In this document: positions 56,133-64,000 of the stretch, piece by piece
Position numbering within the stretch: the first letter of the stretch is position 1
Layout of the letters: each line of letters opens with the position of its first letter
Assembly (NCBI RefSeq): GCF_024169315.1
Contig: NZ_JALJWR010000001.1
Location: 3,150,501 to 3,214,500 of the forward strand
DNA: 64,000 bases
Direction: 5' to 3'
DNA from: Pseudomonas migulae
GTDB taxonomy: Bacteria; Pseudomonadota; Gammaproteobacteria; Pseudomonadales; Pseudomonadaceae
Position numbers and translations under genes: made by a program
Notes under the pieces: generated by a model
Told to the model about the DNA's origin: nothing
Seen by the model: only the letters and a program-made list of their open reading frames with translations
Database searches by the model: none

Positions 56133-57059
56133 ATGGCGGGGATTCACATTGGTATTTCAGGCTGGCGCTACACTCCCTGGCGGGGCGATTTCTACCCCAA
56201 GGGGCTGACCCAGAAACGCGAGTTGCAATTCGCCTCGCGGGCGGTCAACAGCATCGAAATCAATGGATCGTTTTACGCCCTGCAACGGCCTGAGCGTTAT
56301 GCCGAGTGGTACAACGAAACCCCGGCGGACTTCGTCTTCAGCATCAAAGCCCCGCGTTTCATCACTCACATCAAACGCCTGCGGGATATCCACAAACCCC
56401 TGGCGAATTTCTTTGCCTCCGGTGTCCTGGAACTCAAGGAAAAACTCGGTCCCGTCCTCTGGCAATTCCCGCCCAGTTTCAAATTCGACGCCGAGCTGTT
56501 CGAACACTTTTTCGAGCAATTACCCCACGACACCGAACAAGCCGCCGCCCTCGCCCGCCAGCATGATTCGCACGTGAACGGTCACGCCAGCATGAAGGCG
56601 CACAAGAAAAAGCCGCTGCGCCATGCTGTGGAAATCCGCCACGAGAGCTTCGTCGACCCGGCGTTTGTCCGCCTCCTGAAACGCCACAACGTCGCCTTGG
56701 TCATCGCTGACACCGCCGGTAAATGGCCGTATCGCGAAGACATCACGAGCGACTTCGTCTACCTGCGTCTGCACGGCGCCGAAGAACTCTATGCCAGCGG
56801 TTACACCCCTCAAGCGCTGGAACGCTGGGGCGAACGGATCGATGCCTGGAACCACGGCCGACAACCCTCGGACCCGCAGCTGATCGCACCGCGGCAAAAA
56901 CCCAAGGCGCGCAAATCCCGCGAAGTGTTTTGCTATTTCGACAATGACATCAAAGTCCGCGCGCCCTTCGATGCCCGCCGCTTGCTCGAACATTTTCATC
57001 TCGACAAGGGCCTCGCCACTGCCCCCGGCGAGCCGGCTGCCGAAGGGGTGCTGCCATGA
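56133..57059 (+). CDS. DUF72 (YecE-like) TIM-barrel protein
   Basis: 308 aa from ATG 56133, which follows GGGAGG. The family start GIHIGISGWRYTPWRGDFYP is followed by EINGSFYALQRPERYAEWYNETPADF and KAPRFITHIKRL, DUF72 signatures of a TIM-barrel-like fold. It is longer than the roughly 270-aa family norm, with an insert around HDSHVNGHASMKAHKKKPLRH (about 150-170) before VEIRHESFVDPAFV. The function is unknown. The stop overlaps the next gene (ATGA), placing it first in a four-gene operon with EEP, ClsB and YbhN-like genes. Confidence 0.86.
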   Translation: MAGIHIGISGWRYTPWRGDFYPKGLTQKRELQFASRAVNSIEINGSFYALQRPERYAEWYNETPADFVFSIKAPRFITHIKRLRDIHKPLANFFASGVLELKEKLGPVLWQFPPSFKFDAELFEHFFEQLPHDTEQAAALARQHDSHVNGHASMKAHKKKPLRHAVEIRHESFVDPAFVRLLKRHNVALVIADTAGKWPYREDITSDFVYLRLHGAEELYASGYTPQALERWGERIDAWNHGRQPSDPQLIAPRQKPKARKSREVFCYFDNDIKVRAPFDARRLLEHFHLDKGLATAPGEPAAEGVLP

Positions 57060-57853
57060 ATGGGCCCGAGCCGTTCAGCACCACCGATGATCAGCTGCCA
57101 GCCATGGCCGCCGTGCGCAGCTTCACTGTGCTGACGGTCAACACGCACAAGGGTTTTACCGCGCTCAACCGACGTTTCATCCTGCCGGAACTGCGTGAAG
57201 CGGTGCGCAGCGTGTCCGCCGACGTGGTGTTTTTGCAGGAAGTCCACGGCACCCACGAGCATCACCCCCGGCGCTACAGCAACTGGCCGACGATGCCGCA
57301 GTATGAATTTCTCGCCGATACGCTGTGGCCGCAATTCGCCTACGGGCGCAACGCGGTGTACCCGGCGGGCGACCACGGCAATGCGCTGCTGTCGAAATTC
57401 CAGATCATTCGCCACGACAACCTCGACGTGTCCATCAGCGGACACGAGAACCGCGGCATTCTGCATTGTGTATTGCGTCTGCCCGGCGACGGCCCCGAAG
57501 TGCACGCCATCTGCGTTCATCTGGGGCTGCGCGAAACCCATCGCAACGAACAGCTGAAACTGCTGACCCAGCGCCTCGAAGACCTGCCGACCGATGCTCC
57601 GGTGATTGTCGCCGGCGACTTCAACGATTGGCGCCAGCGCGCCGATGCGTTGCTCAAGCCCTGTGGTTTGCGCGAGGTGTTCGCCGAACTCCACGGCAAA
57701 CCCGCGCGCAGTTTTCCGGCACGAATGCCGGCCTTGCGCCTGGACCGCATTTACGTGCGCAACCTCAAGGCCAGCCGTCCGCAAGTCCTGGCGGCACGGC
57801 CCTGGTCACACCTTTCCGACCACGCACCGCTATCGGTGGAGATCGAGCTATGA
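57056..57853 (+). CDS. Endonuclease/exonuclease/phosphatase-family protein (YbhP-like)
   Basis: 265 aa with no signal peptide. EEP fold markers: LTVNTHKGFTALNRRF (about residues 25-40), VVFLQEVHGTHEHH (catalytic Glu in QE), GDHGNALLSKFQI, VIVAGDFNDWRQR (D and N of the metal site, about 182-194) and WSHLSDHAPLSVEIEL (SDH near the C-terminus). This resembles E. coli YbhP, encoded next to cardiolipin synthase ClsB; here too clsB follows with an ATGA overlap. The substrate may be phospholipid-like or nucleic acid; not resolved by sequence. Confidence 0.9.
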   Translation: MNGPEPFSTTDDQLPAMAAVRSFTVLTVNTHKGFTALNRRFILPELREAVRSVSADVVFLQEVHGTHEHHPRRYSNWPTMPQYEFLADTLWPQFAYGRNAVYPAGDHGNALLSKFQIIRHDNLDVSISGHENRGILHCVLRLPGDGPEVHAICVHLGLRETHRNEQLKLLTQRLEDLPTDAPVIVAGDFNDWRQRADALLKPCGLREVFAELHGKPARSFPARMPALRLDRIYVRNLKASRPQVLAARPWSHLSDHAPLSVEIEL

Positions 57854-59145
57854 GCAGCGCACCGATGGAAAAAACCACCGTGGAGCACTTGCCCACCGAC
57901 CCGCCGGTCCATGAGCCCGGCGTGGTCGACGTCCATTACGGCTGGCAGGGCAACAACCTGGTGGAACTGCTGGAAAACGGCGAAGCCTATTTTCCGCGGG
58001 TGTTCGAGGCCATGCGCCAGGCCAAGACCGAAATCCTCCTGGAAACCTTCATCGTGTTCGAGGACAAGGTCGGCAACGAGTTGCAGCAGGTGCTGATCGA
58101 GGCGGCACAACGCGGTGTGCGAGTCACCGCCAGCCTCGACGGTTTTGGCTGCGGCGAGCTGACCACCGGCTATCTCACCGCATTGAGCGAGGCCGGTGTG
58201 CGCATTCAGATATTTGACCCGGCGCCGAAACGTCTCGGCTTTCGCACCAACTGGTTTCGGCGCCTGCACCGTAAGATCGTGGTGGTCGACGGCACGATCG
58301 CGTTCATCGGCGGGATCAACTTTTCCGCCGACCATCTGGCCGACTTCGGCCCCGAGGCCAAGCAGGATTACTCGGTTGAAGTGCAGGGACCGGCAGTGGC
58401 CGACATTCATCACTTCGCCCTGCTGCAAAGCGGCCGCCCGGCGCGAGCCAAATACTGGTGGCAGCGACGTCGGCAGCGACGTTCGGAACTGGCCTTCAGC
58501 GACCACGATGGCCAGGTCCGGCTGGTGTACCGCGACAATGGCGATCACCAGACCGATATCGAAGAGGTTTATCGACAAGTCCTGCGCAGTGCCCAACGTC
58601 GCGTGGTCATCGCCAATGCCTACTTCTTTCCCGGCTACCGCTTGCTGCGCGAGATACGCAATGCCGCTCGCCGTGGCGTCGATGTGCGGCTGATCCTGCA
58701 AGGTCAGCCGGACATGCTGGTGGCCAAACTGGCGGCGCGCATGACCTATGACTACTTGCTCAAGGCCGGCGTGCAGATTCACGAATATTGCGAGCGCCCG
58801 CTGCACGGCAAAGTCGCGCTGGTGGACGAAGACTGGAGCACCGTCGGTTCGAGCAATCTCGACCCGCTGAGCCTGTCGATGAACCTTGAAGCCAACGTGC
58901 TGATCCGCGATCGCGCCTTCAATCGCGATTTGTTCGAACGCCTCGAAACGCTGAGCAACCACCACTGCAAAGCCATGTCGGCGGACAAATCCCCGCGCGG
59001 ACGGGTCTGGCACATGACCGTCGGTTTCCTGGTGTTTCACTTCCTGCGGCACTTCCCTGCGTGGGCCGGCTGGCTGCCGGCACACAAGCCGCGCCTGAAA
59101 CCCTTCACCCACGTTGCCGGGAGTGATGACCATGGATCGCGCTGA
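57850..59145 (+). CDS. clsB: ClsB, cardiolipin synthase (two HKD motifs)
   Basis: 431 aa from ATG 57850 overlapping the previous stop (ATGA). Phospholipase-D superfamily. The first HKD motif is HRKIVVVDGTIAFIGGINF (about residues 140-158) and the second HGKVALVDEDWSTVGSSNLDPLSL (about 318-341). The N-terminal part carries AKTEILLETFIVFEDKVGNEL. It condenses two phosphatidylglycerols (or uses phosphatidylethanolamine) to cardiolipin at the inner membrane. In E. coli the neighbours ybhP, clsB and ybhN keep this order, and the same order is present here. Confidence 0.93.
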   Translation: MSSAPMEKTTVEHLPTDPPVHEPGVVDVHYGWQGNNLVELLENGEAYFPRVFEAMRQAKTEILLETFIVFEDKVGNELQQVLIEAAQRGVRVTASLDGFGCGELTTGYLTALSEAGVRIQIFDPAPKRLGFRTNWFRRLHRKIVVVDGTIAFIGGINFSADHLADFGPEAKQDYSVEVQGPAVADIHHFALLQSGRPARAKYWWQRRRQRRSELAFSDHDGQVRLVYRDNGDHQTDIEEVYRQVLRSAQRRVVIANAYFFPGYRLLREIRNAARRGVDVRLILQGQPDMLVAKLAARMTYDYLLKAGVQIHEYCERPLHGKVALVDEDWSTVGSSNLDPLSLSMNLEANVLIRDRAFNRDLFERLETLSNHHCKAMSADKSPRGRVWHMTVGFLVFHFLRHFPAWAGWLPAHKPRLKPFTHVAGSDDHGSR

Positions 59146-60133
59146 AACGCACTCGGCACCTCACGATGACAGCCCGACGCCCGCCCCGGCGAAAACAACA
59201 CGCTGGAGCCGCTGGAAAAAGCCGCTGACGATGCTGTTTTTCCTGGCGCTGATCGTGTTGTTCACAATGCTGGCCCAGCGCATCGAATGGAGCGAAGTGT
59301 TCGACAACCTCGCTGATTTCAAGGTACGCACGCTGATCATCGCGTCCGGGCTGACCCTGGTGAGTTTTCTGGTGTACGCCTGCTTCGACCTGATCGGCCG
59401 CACCTACATCCGTCAGGACCTGACCTGGAAGCAGATCCTGCCGGTGGGCATCATCAGCTACGCGTTTAACCTCAATCTCAGTGCCTGGGTCGGCGGCATC
59501 GCCATGCGTTATCGCCTGTATTCGCGGCTCGGCGTGAGTAAAAGCAACATCGCGAAAATCCTCGGCCTGAGCCTGGCGACGAACTGGTTCGGCTACATGG
59601 TGATTGCCGGCGCAGTGTTCAGCAGCGGACTGGTGCGCATGCCGCCCGGCTGGAAACTCAGCACTGGCGCGTTGCAAGGGGTGGGGATTCTGTTGCTGCT
59701 GGTGAGCGCCGGATACCTGGCAGCCTGCCGGTTTTCCAAGCGGCGCGAGTGGGCCATTCGCGGCGTGGAAATCAACCTGCCGTCCTTGCGCATGGCGATC
59801 CTGCAACTGTGCCTCGGCGCCCTGAACTGGTCGCTGATGGCGGCGGTGATTTTCACCTTGCTGCCAAGCAAACTGGATTATCCGCTGGTGCTCGGGGTGT
59901 TGCTGATCAGCGCCATCGCCGGGGTCATCACGCACATTCCAGCCGGGCTCGGGGTGCTGGAAGCGGTGTTTGTGGCACTGCTGCAACATGAGGTGTCGCG
60001 GGGGAGCCTGGTGGCGGGGTTGCTGGCGTATCGGGCGATCTATTTCATCTTGCCGTTGCTGATTACGCTGGTGATGTATCTGGTCGTCGAGACCAAGGCT
60101 AAATCGCTGAGGATTGCGAAAAAGCCCAAGTGA
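59132..60133 (+). CDS. ybhN: YbhN-like inner-membrane protein (LPG-synthase/flippase-like)
   Basis: 333 aa from ATG 59132, which follows GGGAG by eight bases; it overlaps the clsB stop region by 14 bp. Many membrane segments (N-terminal near residues 32-48, then about 62-80, 108-125 and further). The family resembles the membrane part of lysylphosphatidylglycerol synthases (DUF2156-like/UPF0104 type): GIISYAFNLNLSAWVGGIAMRYRLYSRLGVSK, ATNWFGYMVIAGAVFSSG, and the C-terminal ITHIPAGLGVLEAVFVALL. It completes the DUF72-EEP-ClsB-YbhN operon, so a lipid-related role is likely. A REP pair follows. Confidence 0.87.
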   Translation: MDRAETHSAPHDDSPTPAPAKTTRWSRWKKPLTMLFFLALIVLFTMLAQRIEWSEVFDNLADFKVRTLIIASGLTLVSFLVYACFDLIGRTYIRQDLTWKQILPVGIISYAFNLNLSAWVGGIAMRYRLYSRLGVSKSNIAKILGLSLATNWFGYMVIAGAVFSSGLVRMPPGWKLSTGALQGVGILLLLVSAGYLAACRFSKRREWAIRGVEINLPSLRMAILQLCLGALNWSLMAAVIFTLLPSKLDYPLVLGVLLISAIAGVITHIPAGLGVLEAVFVALLQHEVSRGSLVAGLLAYRAIYFILPLLITLVMYLVVETKAKSLRIAKKPK

Positions 60134-60150
60134 TGTGTCGCTTGCGAGGA

Positions 60151-60249
60151 CGCCTTCGCGGGCAAGCCTCGCTCCTACAGGGAGTAGCGGTGTTCATGCT
60201 ATTTGCGTAACACCGCTGAACCCTGTGGGAGCGGGCTTGCCCGCGATGG
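60151..60249. repeat. Hybrid REP pair (two arm subtypes, inward-facing)
   Basis: Left arm CGCCTTCGCGGGCAAGCCTC (GTAGGAGCGAGGC subtype) faces right arm CTGTGGGAGCGGGCTTGCCC (GTGGGAGCGGGC subtype). Mixed subtypes make this pair unusual. It separates ybhN from the converging hydrolase gene. Confidence 0.88.
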
Positions 60250-60267
60250 CGTCCGTAAGATCCCCAC

Positions 60268-61026
60268 CTACTTTGATTGAATAATACTCAACCGCTCACC
60301 CACCACCATCTCGGTAATCCAGTCCACCAGGATCGAGGTGTACGCCTGCTGTGAAACCGGCTCGCTCAATGCGTGATCGGCGCCATCGATAATCCGGTGC
60401 GTCAGCGAATGCGTCTGCTGGCACGCGGCGCGGTAGCTCATGATCGTCGCGTGTGGCACCCAGTCGTCGGTCTCAGACTCAACCAACAACACATCCCCAG
60501 TAAATTGCGAACAGGCGTGCAGCGCGCGATTGCTGTCGGCGCGAACCAGCGTGCTGCGGTAATCACGCAAATCCATCTTGTCCAGGTCGCGTTTGGGCGT
60601 ATGCCATTGCTCGTCGCGATACAGCGCCGGCACCCGCAGCGCCAGCCAGCGTACCGGCCGCAATGACGTCAGGATCGACGCCAGGTAACCGCCATAACTT
60701 GTGCCGACCACGGCAATCGCCGAGGTATCGAGTGCCGGGTGCGCGAGCAATCGGTCATACGCCGCCAGCAGGTCGCGCAGGTTGTCTTCCCGCGTGACCC
60801 GCGCCAGCGCAATGCCGGTGCCGCCGGTGTGCCCGCGCAAGTCGAACGTCAGGCATACGCAGCCGAGACCGGCGATGCCTTTGGCCCGCTCAAGGTCGCG
60901 CTCCTGGCTGCCTCCCCAGCCGTGCACGAAGAGCACGCCGGGGACTTTCGATTTGGGGCTGAGGAAAGTCCCGCTCATCTGTTCATCGTCGATGTCGATC
61001 TGAATGGTTTCGCTTCTAGCCGTCAT
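60268..61026 (-). CDS. Alpha/beta-hydrolase (S15/dienelactone-hydrolase-like)
   Basis: 252 aa, with no signal peptide. Nucleophile elbow VVGTSYGGYLASIL (Ser in GTSYGG, about residue 109), oxyanion segment VPGVLFVHGWGGSQERDLERAKG, acid region VLLVESETDDWVPH, and catalytic His in IDGADHALSEP near the C-terminus. It resembles CocE/dienelactone-type hydrolases. The gene overlaps the upstream DUF3182 gene by 11 bases, so the two are likely translated together. The substrate is unknown. Confidence 0.85.
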   Translation of the reverse strand: MTARSETIQIDIDDEQMSGTFLSPKSKVPGVLFVHGWGGSQERDLERAKGIAGLGCVCLTFDLRGHTGGTGIALARVTREDNLRDLLAAYDRLLAHPALDTSAIAVVGTSYGGYLASILTSLRPVRWLALRVPALYRDEQWHTPKRDLDKMDLRDYRSTLVRADSNRALHACSQFTGDVLLVESETDDWVPHATIMSYRAACQQTHSLTHRIIDGADHALSEPVSQQAYTSILVDWITEMVVGERLSIIQSK

Positions 61027-62125
61027 AGGATTGGACCGTTACGTACTTGAGAAGAAATTCACTGTTTTGCGCCGGCCCGCGGTACACCTCAATGGCGTGC
61101 GCCGGCAGCGCCTGATCGATGTAGGTTTCCACCGATGACACGCGGATGGCGCGCATGCCCGGATCGTTGACGAAACTCTGCAACGCCGCCACTTCCGCGC
61201 TGCTGGCGCCGCCCATGCGCCAGGACTGCTCGAGCACGCCGCTGCGCTGCAGGCCGTTAGTGTCCAGGCCTTGCGCGATGTCGTAGTTGCGCCGCGACGC
61301 GTAGAAACCGGGATAAGCCTCGTCTGCGGCGTTGTCGAACACCTGCGCCTGGCGGATCGCCAATCGCACCTCATCGGGCAGATCCAGCTCGAGCAGATCG
61401 TCGTAGTCGCCCTGCACCACGAGCAGGTTGGACCCTCCATAAACCTGCTCGCCCTGAGCGTCTTTGGTCAAGTACTGATCACCACAGTAGCTCAGCACTT
61501 TATCGCCGATGAAGCTTTGGCCGACGCTGTGGGTCACCACGTCGGTCAGGTCCTGCTCCAGCACCACGCCTTCGGTGAACAGCGCTTGGGCATCGGGTCT
61601 GGCAAGGACTTCATCGAACTGATCAAGGCTTTTGATCACTTCCTGACCCCGCCCGGCGCAGGCATGAATCGGCTTCAAGCGAATGGGACCGCTGTAGAGC
61701 AGGTGTTCCGCCGCAGGGCGTGCATCGTCGAGGGAAAATACGCTGAGGCCATCAAGCACCACGCTGCGCACCCGCTCGGAAAACAGCGGCGACCACCCTT
61801 GCGGAGCATGAGCGTTCTTGTTGCGCAGGCCGTGGCTGATGGCTTTGGTGCAGATGAAATCATGCTCGACATAGCCACCCCACAAATCCTCCGGTCCGCT
61901 GACGCCCAACTGCCGCGCGGCAGCGGCACCGACCAGGGTTTGGGTGGGCAACAGATAAAGATCATGACCGTTGTGCCGTTCGCGGTCGTAACTGCCACCG
62001 AATTTGAGCCCGAGGATCTGCGCCAGCCAACGGGCCAGCGCGCGATTGGTTTCGACTTCGTGTTGTGGCGCGTCGGTGCGCACCGAATGGGCGACTACCA
62101 GTTTCTTGCGGTTTGTTGGGGTCAT
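61016..62125 (-). CDS. DUF3182 ATP-grasp-like protein
   Basis: 369 aa with no signal peptide. ATP-grasp-like features are visible: GPIRLKPIHACAGRGQEVIKSLDQFDEVL (phosphate-loop-like, about residues 145-173), and the acidic VVLEQDLTDVVTHSVGQSFIGDKVLSYCGD (about 187-216). The N-terminus has RALARWLAQILGLKFGGSYD and the C-terminus EVYRGPAQNSEFLLKYV. The family is annotated only as DUF3182. Enzyme type (ligase) is inferred from these segments and is weakly supported. It overlaps the hydrolase gene, suggesting a two-enzyme route. Confidence 0.72.
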   Translation of the reverse strand: MTPTNRKKLVVAHSVRTDAPQHEVETNRALARWLAQILGLKFGGSYDRERHNGHDLYLLPTQTLVGAAAARQLGVSGPEDLWGGYVEHDFICTKAISHGLRNKNAHAPQGWSPLFSERVRSVVLDGLSVFSLDDARPAAEHLLYSGPIRLKPIHACAGRGQEVIKSLDQFDEVLARPDAQALFTEGVVLEQDLTDVVTHSVGQSFIGDKVLSYCGDQYLTKDAQGEQVYGGSNLLVVQGDYDDLLELDLPDEVRLAIRQAQVFDNAADEAYPGFYASRRNYDIAQGLDTNGLQRSGVLEQSWRMGGASSAEVAALQSFVNDPGMRAIRVSSVETYIDQALPAHAIEVYRGPAQNSEFLLKYVTVQSYDG

Positions 62126-62316
62126 GCGTCCCCCTTCAATCGGCGCTCGATGAATGTAGTTGTAGGGGTGCAGAGATCAGGCCAAGCGGGGCTGAGGTGA
62201 AAGGCTCTGCAATTCAATCAGTTGCCAAAACGGTGATAGCAATGAGCCTGTCTCATTCTGCACGACACCTGTTTCAGTTCCGGCATTTTGCACGACCCAA
62301 GCCATGCGCAGTTCTA

Positions 62317-62408
62317 ATGTGGGAGCGGGCTTGCTCGCGAATGCGGAGTGTCAGTCAGCATCAATATCGACTGACATGCCGCCTTCGCGAGCAAGCCCGC
62401 TCCCACAT
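62317..62408. repeat. REPIN (outward-facing REP pair)
   Basis: ATGTGGGAGCGGGCTTGCTC and GAGCAAGCCCGCTCCCACAT bracket a spacer with GTGTCAGTCAGCATCAATAT and its partial inverse. It lies between DUF3182 and the GlxA-like gene. Confidence 0.92.
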
Positions 62409-62428
62409 TTTGATCTGCGGCGTTCGGG

Positions 62429-63424
62429 CTAACGAGCCACGGCTGCCGTCGGCGAAACGCCGAACCGCGCCCGATAATCACTCGGCGCCAGCCCGGTTAT
62501 CTTCTTGAACGTCGCGCGAAAGGCGCTCGGGTCCTGATAGCCCACGGTCCAGGCAATGTGATCGATGGTGCCGTTGGTGAACTCAAGCATTTCCCGGGCC
62601 TTGCCGACCCGCAGGTGCTGGCAGTACTCGGTGGGTTTCAACCCGGTCGCTGCGCGGAATCGGCGCAGGAACGTGCGCTCTTCCAGCCCTGCCCGTTCGG
62701 CCATCGCCGTCAGCGACACATCCGTCGCCCCGGTGCTTTGCAGCCAATGCTGAACCTTGAGAATCGAGGCGTCGCCATGGCTGAGAATCGGTGAAAAATT
62801 ACTGCCGCATTCGTTCGCGCTGTCACTGTGCTCCACCACTAGAAAACGCGCGGTACCGGTGGCGATGCTCGGTCCCAGCAGGCGGTCGACCAGACGCAAA
62901 CCCAGCTCGGACCAGGCCATCAACCCGGCGGTGGTAATCAGGTCGCCATCGTCGACGATCGGTGTGTCGGCCTTGAGTCTGATCGCCGGATAACGCTCGG
63001 CAAAGGCCTTGGCCGAAGTCCAGTGGGTGGTGGCACTGCGGCCGTCGAGCAGACCGCTTTCGGCCAATAGCATCGAGCCCACGCAGACGCCACCAAGGGT
63101 CGCACCTTGTGCATGTTGCTGCCGAATCCAGCTCAGCAAGCCTTGCGGCGCCTGGCCTTCGGAAAAACCGGCAATCGACGGCGGGATCAACACCGCCACC
63201 AATGCACCGTCCGGCGCGGGATGGCTGTCGTAGACACGCTGGGGCGGCAGATCTCCATCAGCCTGCCAATGGCTGACCCGCAACAGCGGCAACTGCGCCG
63301 CCTGATAGTCGGCGGCAATCCGGTTCGCCACGCCGAACAAGTCCGTCAGCCCGTGCACCGCCGCCATCTGCGCGCCCGGATAAATCAGCACGCCCAGTTC
63401 GGCGATTGCCCTTTGTGCGTCCAT
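62429..63424 (-). CDS. GlxA-like regulator: DJ-1/PfpI domain plus AraC helix-turn-helix
   Basis: 331 aa from ATG 63424. The N-terminal DJ-1/PfpI domain (about 1-185) runs from LGVLIYPGAQMAAVHGLTDLF to LGGVCVGSMLLAESGLLDGRSATTHW, with the Cys near the nucleophile-elbow position typical of GlxA proteins. The C-terminal AraC domain (about 215-320) has MAERAGLEERTFLRRFRAATGLKPTEYCQHLRV and a second helix pair IDHIAWTVGYQDPSAFRATFKKITGLAPSDYRARF. Regulators of this kind control small-molecule catabolic genes, and it is divergent from an isochorismatase-family gene 102 bp away, its probable target. Confidence 0.88.
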   Translation of the reverse strand: MDAQRAIAELGVLIYPGAQMAAVHGLTDLFGVANRIAADYQAAQLPLLRVSHWQADGDLPPQRVYDSHPAPDGALVAVLIPPSIAGFSEGQAPQGLLSWIRQQHAQGATLGGVCVGSMLLAESGLLDGRSATTHWTSAKAFAERYPAIRLKADTPIVDDGDLITTAGLMAWSELGLRLVDRLLGPSIATGTARFLVVEHSDSANECGSNFSPILSHGDASILKVQHWLQSTGATDVSLTAMAERAGLEERTFLRRFRAATGLKPTEYCQHLRVGKAREMLEFTNGTIDHIAWTVGYQDPSAFRATFKKITGLAPSDYRARFGVSPTAAVAR

Positions 63425-63526
63425 TGTCAGTTTTCCCCCTTCTATTGTCGGTGCGGCCAATCCACGGACGGCCAGCCAGACCCGATACTTCATTCCACAC
63501 CCAACACGCACTTCGAGGAAACAGTC

Positions 63527-64000
63527 ATGGCCAAGCAAGCACTCATCGTAGTCGATATCCAAAACGACTACTTCCCCCAAGGCAAGTGGCCGCTGGTCGG
63601 CGCGGATGCCGCTGCGGACAACGCCGTACGCCTGCTCAAGGCCTTCCGCGATGCCGGTGATTCGGTGGTGCATATCCGCCACGAATTCACTTCCGACGAA
63701 GCACCATTTTTCACCCCGGGCTCCGAAGGCGCGAAGCTGCACCCCAAAGTCCTCAACCGCGCCGACGAGCCGGTGGTGCTCAAGCACTTCGTCAACTCGT
63801 TCCGCGAAACCGAACTGAAGTCGATCCTCGACGAACAAGGCATCAAGGAACTGGTGGTGGTCGGCAGCATGAGCCACATGTGCGTCGATGGCATCACCCG
63901 TGCAGGCGCGGATTTTGGCTACAGCGTCACCGTGATCCACGACGCCTGTGCCTCCCGTGACCTGGAGTTCAACGGCCTCACCGTTCCGGCCGCCCACGTT
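63527..64000 (+). CDS. Isochorismatase-family cysteine hydrolase (C-terminus cut by window edge)
   Basis: 158 codons present; the gene continues past the window. Catalytic triad seen: Asp10 in IVVDIQNDYF, Lys86 in PVVLKHFVN, and Cys119 in SMSHMCVDGI. The family includes nicotinamidase, isochorismatase and related hydrolases; the pattern FFTPGSEGAKLHP before Lys86 matches many uncharacterised Pseudomonas members. Divergent from a GlxA-type regulator that probably controls it. The ATG follows GAGG by nine bases. Confidence 0.88.
   Translation, partial: MAKQALIVVDIQNDYFPQGKWPLVGADAAADNAVRLLKAFRDAGDSVVHIRHEFTSDEAPFFTPGSEGAKLHPKVLNRADEPVVLKHFVNSFRETELKSILDEQGIKELVVVGSMSHMCVDGITRAGADFGYSVTVIHDACASRDLEFNGLTVPAAHV

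Overview
The window looks like chromosomal core DNA of a Pseudomonas of the fluorescens group. It is GC-rich, and most gene neighbourhoods follow an order I recall from P. aeruginosa (mpl - ethanolamine genes - ppa; xseB-ispA-dxs; the riboflavin/thiamine block; zinc-linked genes - oprG - epimerases). Intergenic gaps are full of the GTGGGAGCGGGCTTGC-type REP/REPIN repeats typical of that group. The species call is an inference; nothing could be searched.

Layout. 1-323: 5' end of mpl (minus strand). 509-8409: ethanolamine catabolism, with an AcoR/EatR-type sigma-54 activator (minus) divergent from acetaldehyde dehydrogenase exaC, permease eat and the B12-dependent ammonia-lyase eutBC. exaC and eat each have a well-formed -24/-12 promoter. 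8530-11557: GNAT, DedA, MtfA-like peptidase and ppa. 11783-12535: Xre/S24 repressor-like gene. 12970-23147: a six-gene mag (yfa-type) operon on the minus strand around a bacterial alpha-2-macroglobulin. 23148-24327: gene-free DNA with a 734-bp nested inverted repeat. 24328-27444: xseB-ispA-dxs. 27614-30855: btuB facing a btuF-like gene and a small membrane protein. 30852-38579: minus-strand riboflavin/thiamine/phospholipid block (nrdR, ribD, ribE, ribBX, ribH, nusB, thiL, pgpA, a binding protein, ribA). 38708-41308: lipoprotein, methyltransferase, CnoX/YbbN and a small conserved gene. 41443-44668: zinc-linked four-gene cluster with a Zur-box-like site. 44917-45615: oprG with an Anr-like box. 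45690-47496: two nucleotide-sugar epimerase/reductase-like genes. 47821-54349: Lhr helicase and an MscS-family channel. 54725-60133: MFS exporter, then a tight DUF72-EEP-ClsB-YbhN operon. 60268-62125: alpha/beta hydrolase and DUF3182. 62429-64000: GlxA/AraC-type regulator divergent from a truncated isochorismatase-family hydrolase.

Most interesting reading: inside the mag operon, two proteins normally labelled only as DUFs carry recognisable cell-wall-enzyme signatures. MagE reads as a degenerate penicillin-binding-protein-like domain (SVWK), then a SpoIID-like domain, then an HEYLH zincin motif. MagC reads as an NlpC/P60-type cysteine peptidase. Together with a macroglobulin lacking the thioester cysteine, this suggests an envelope or peptidoglycan surveillance complex rather than simple protease trapping.
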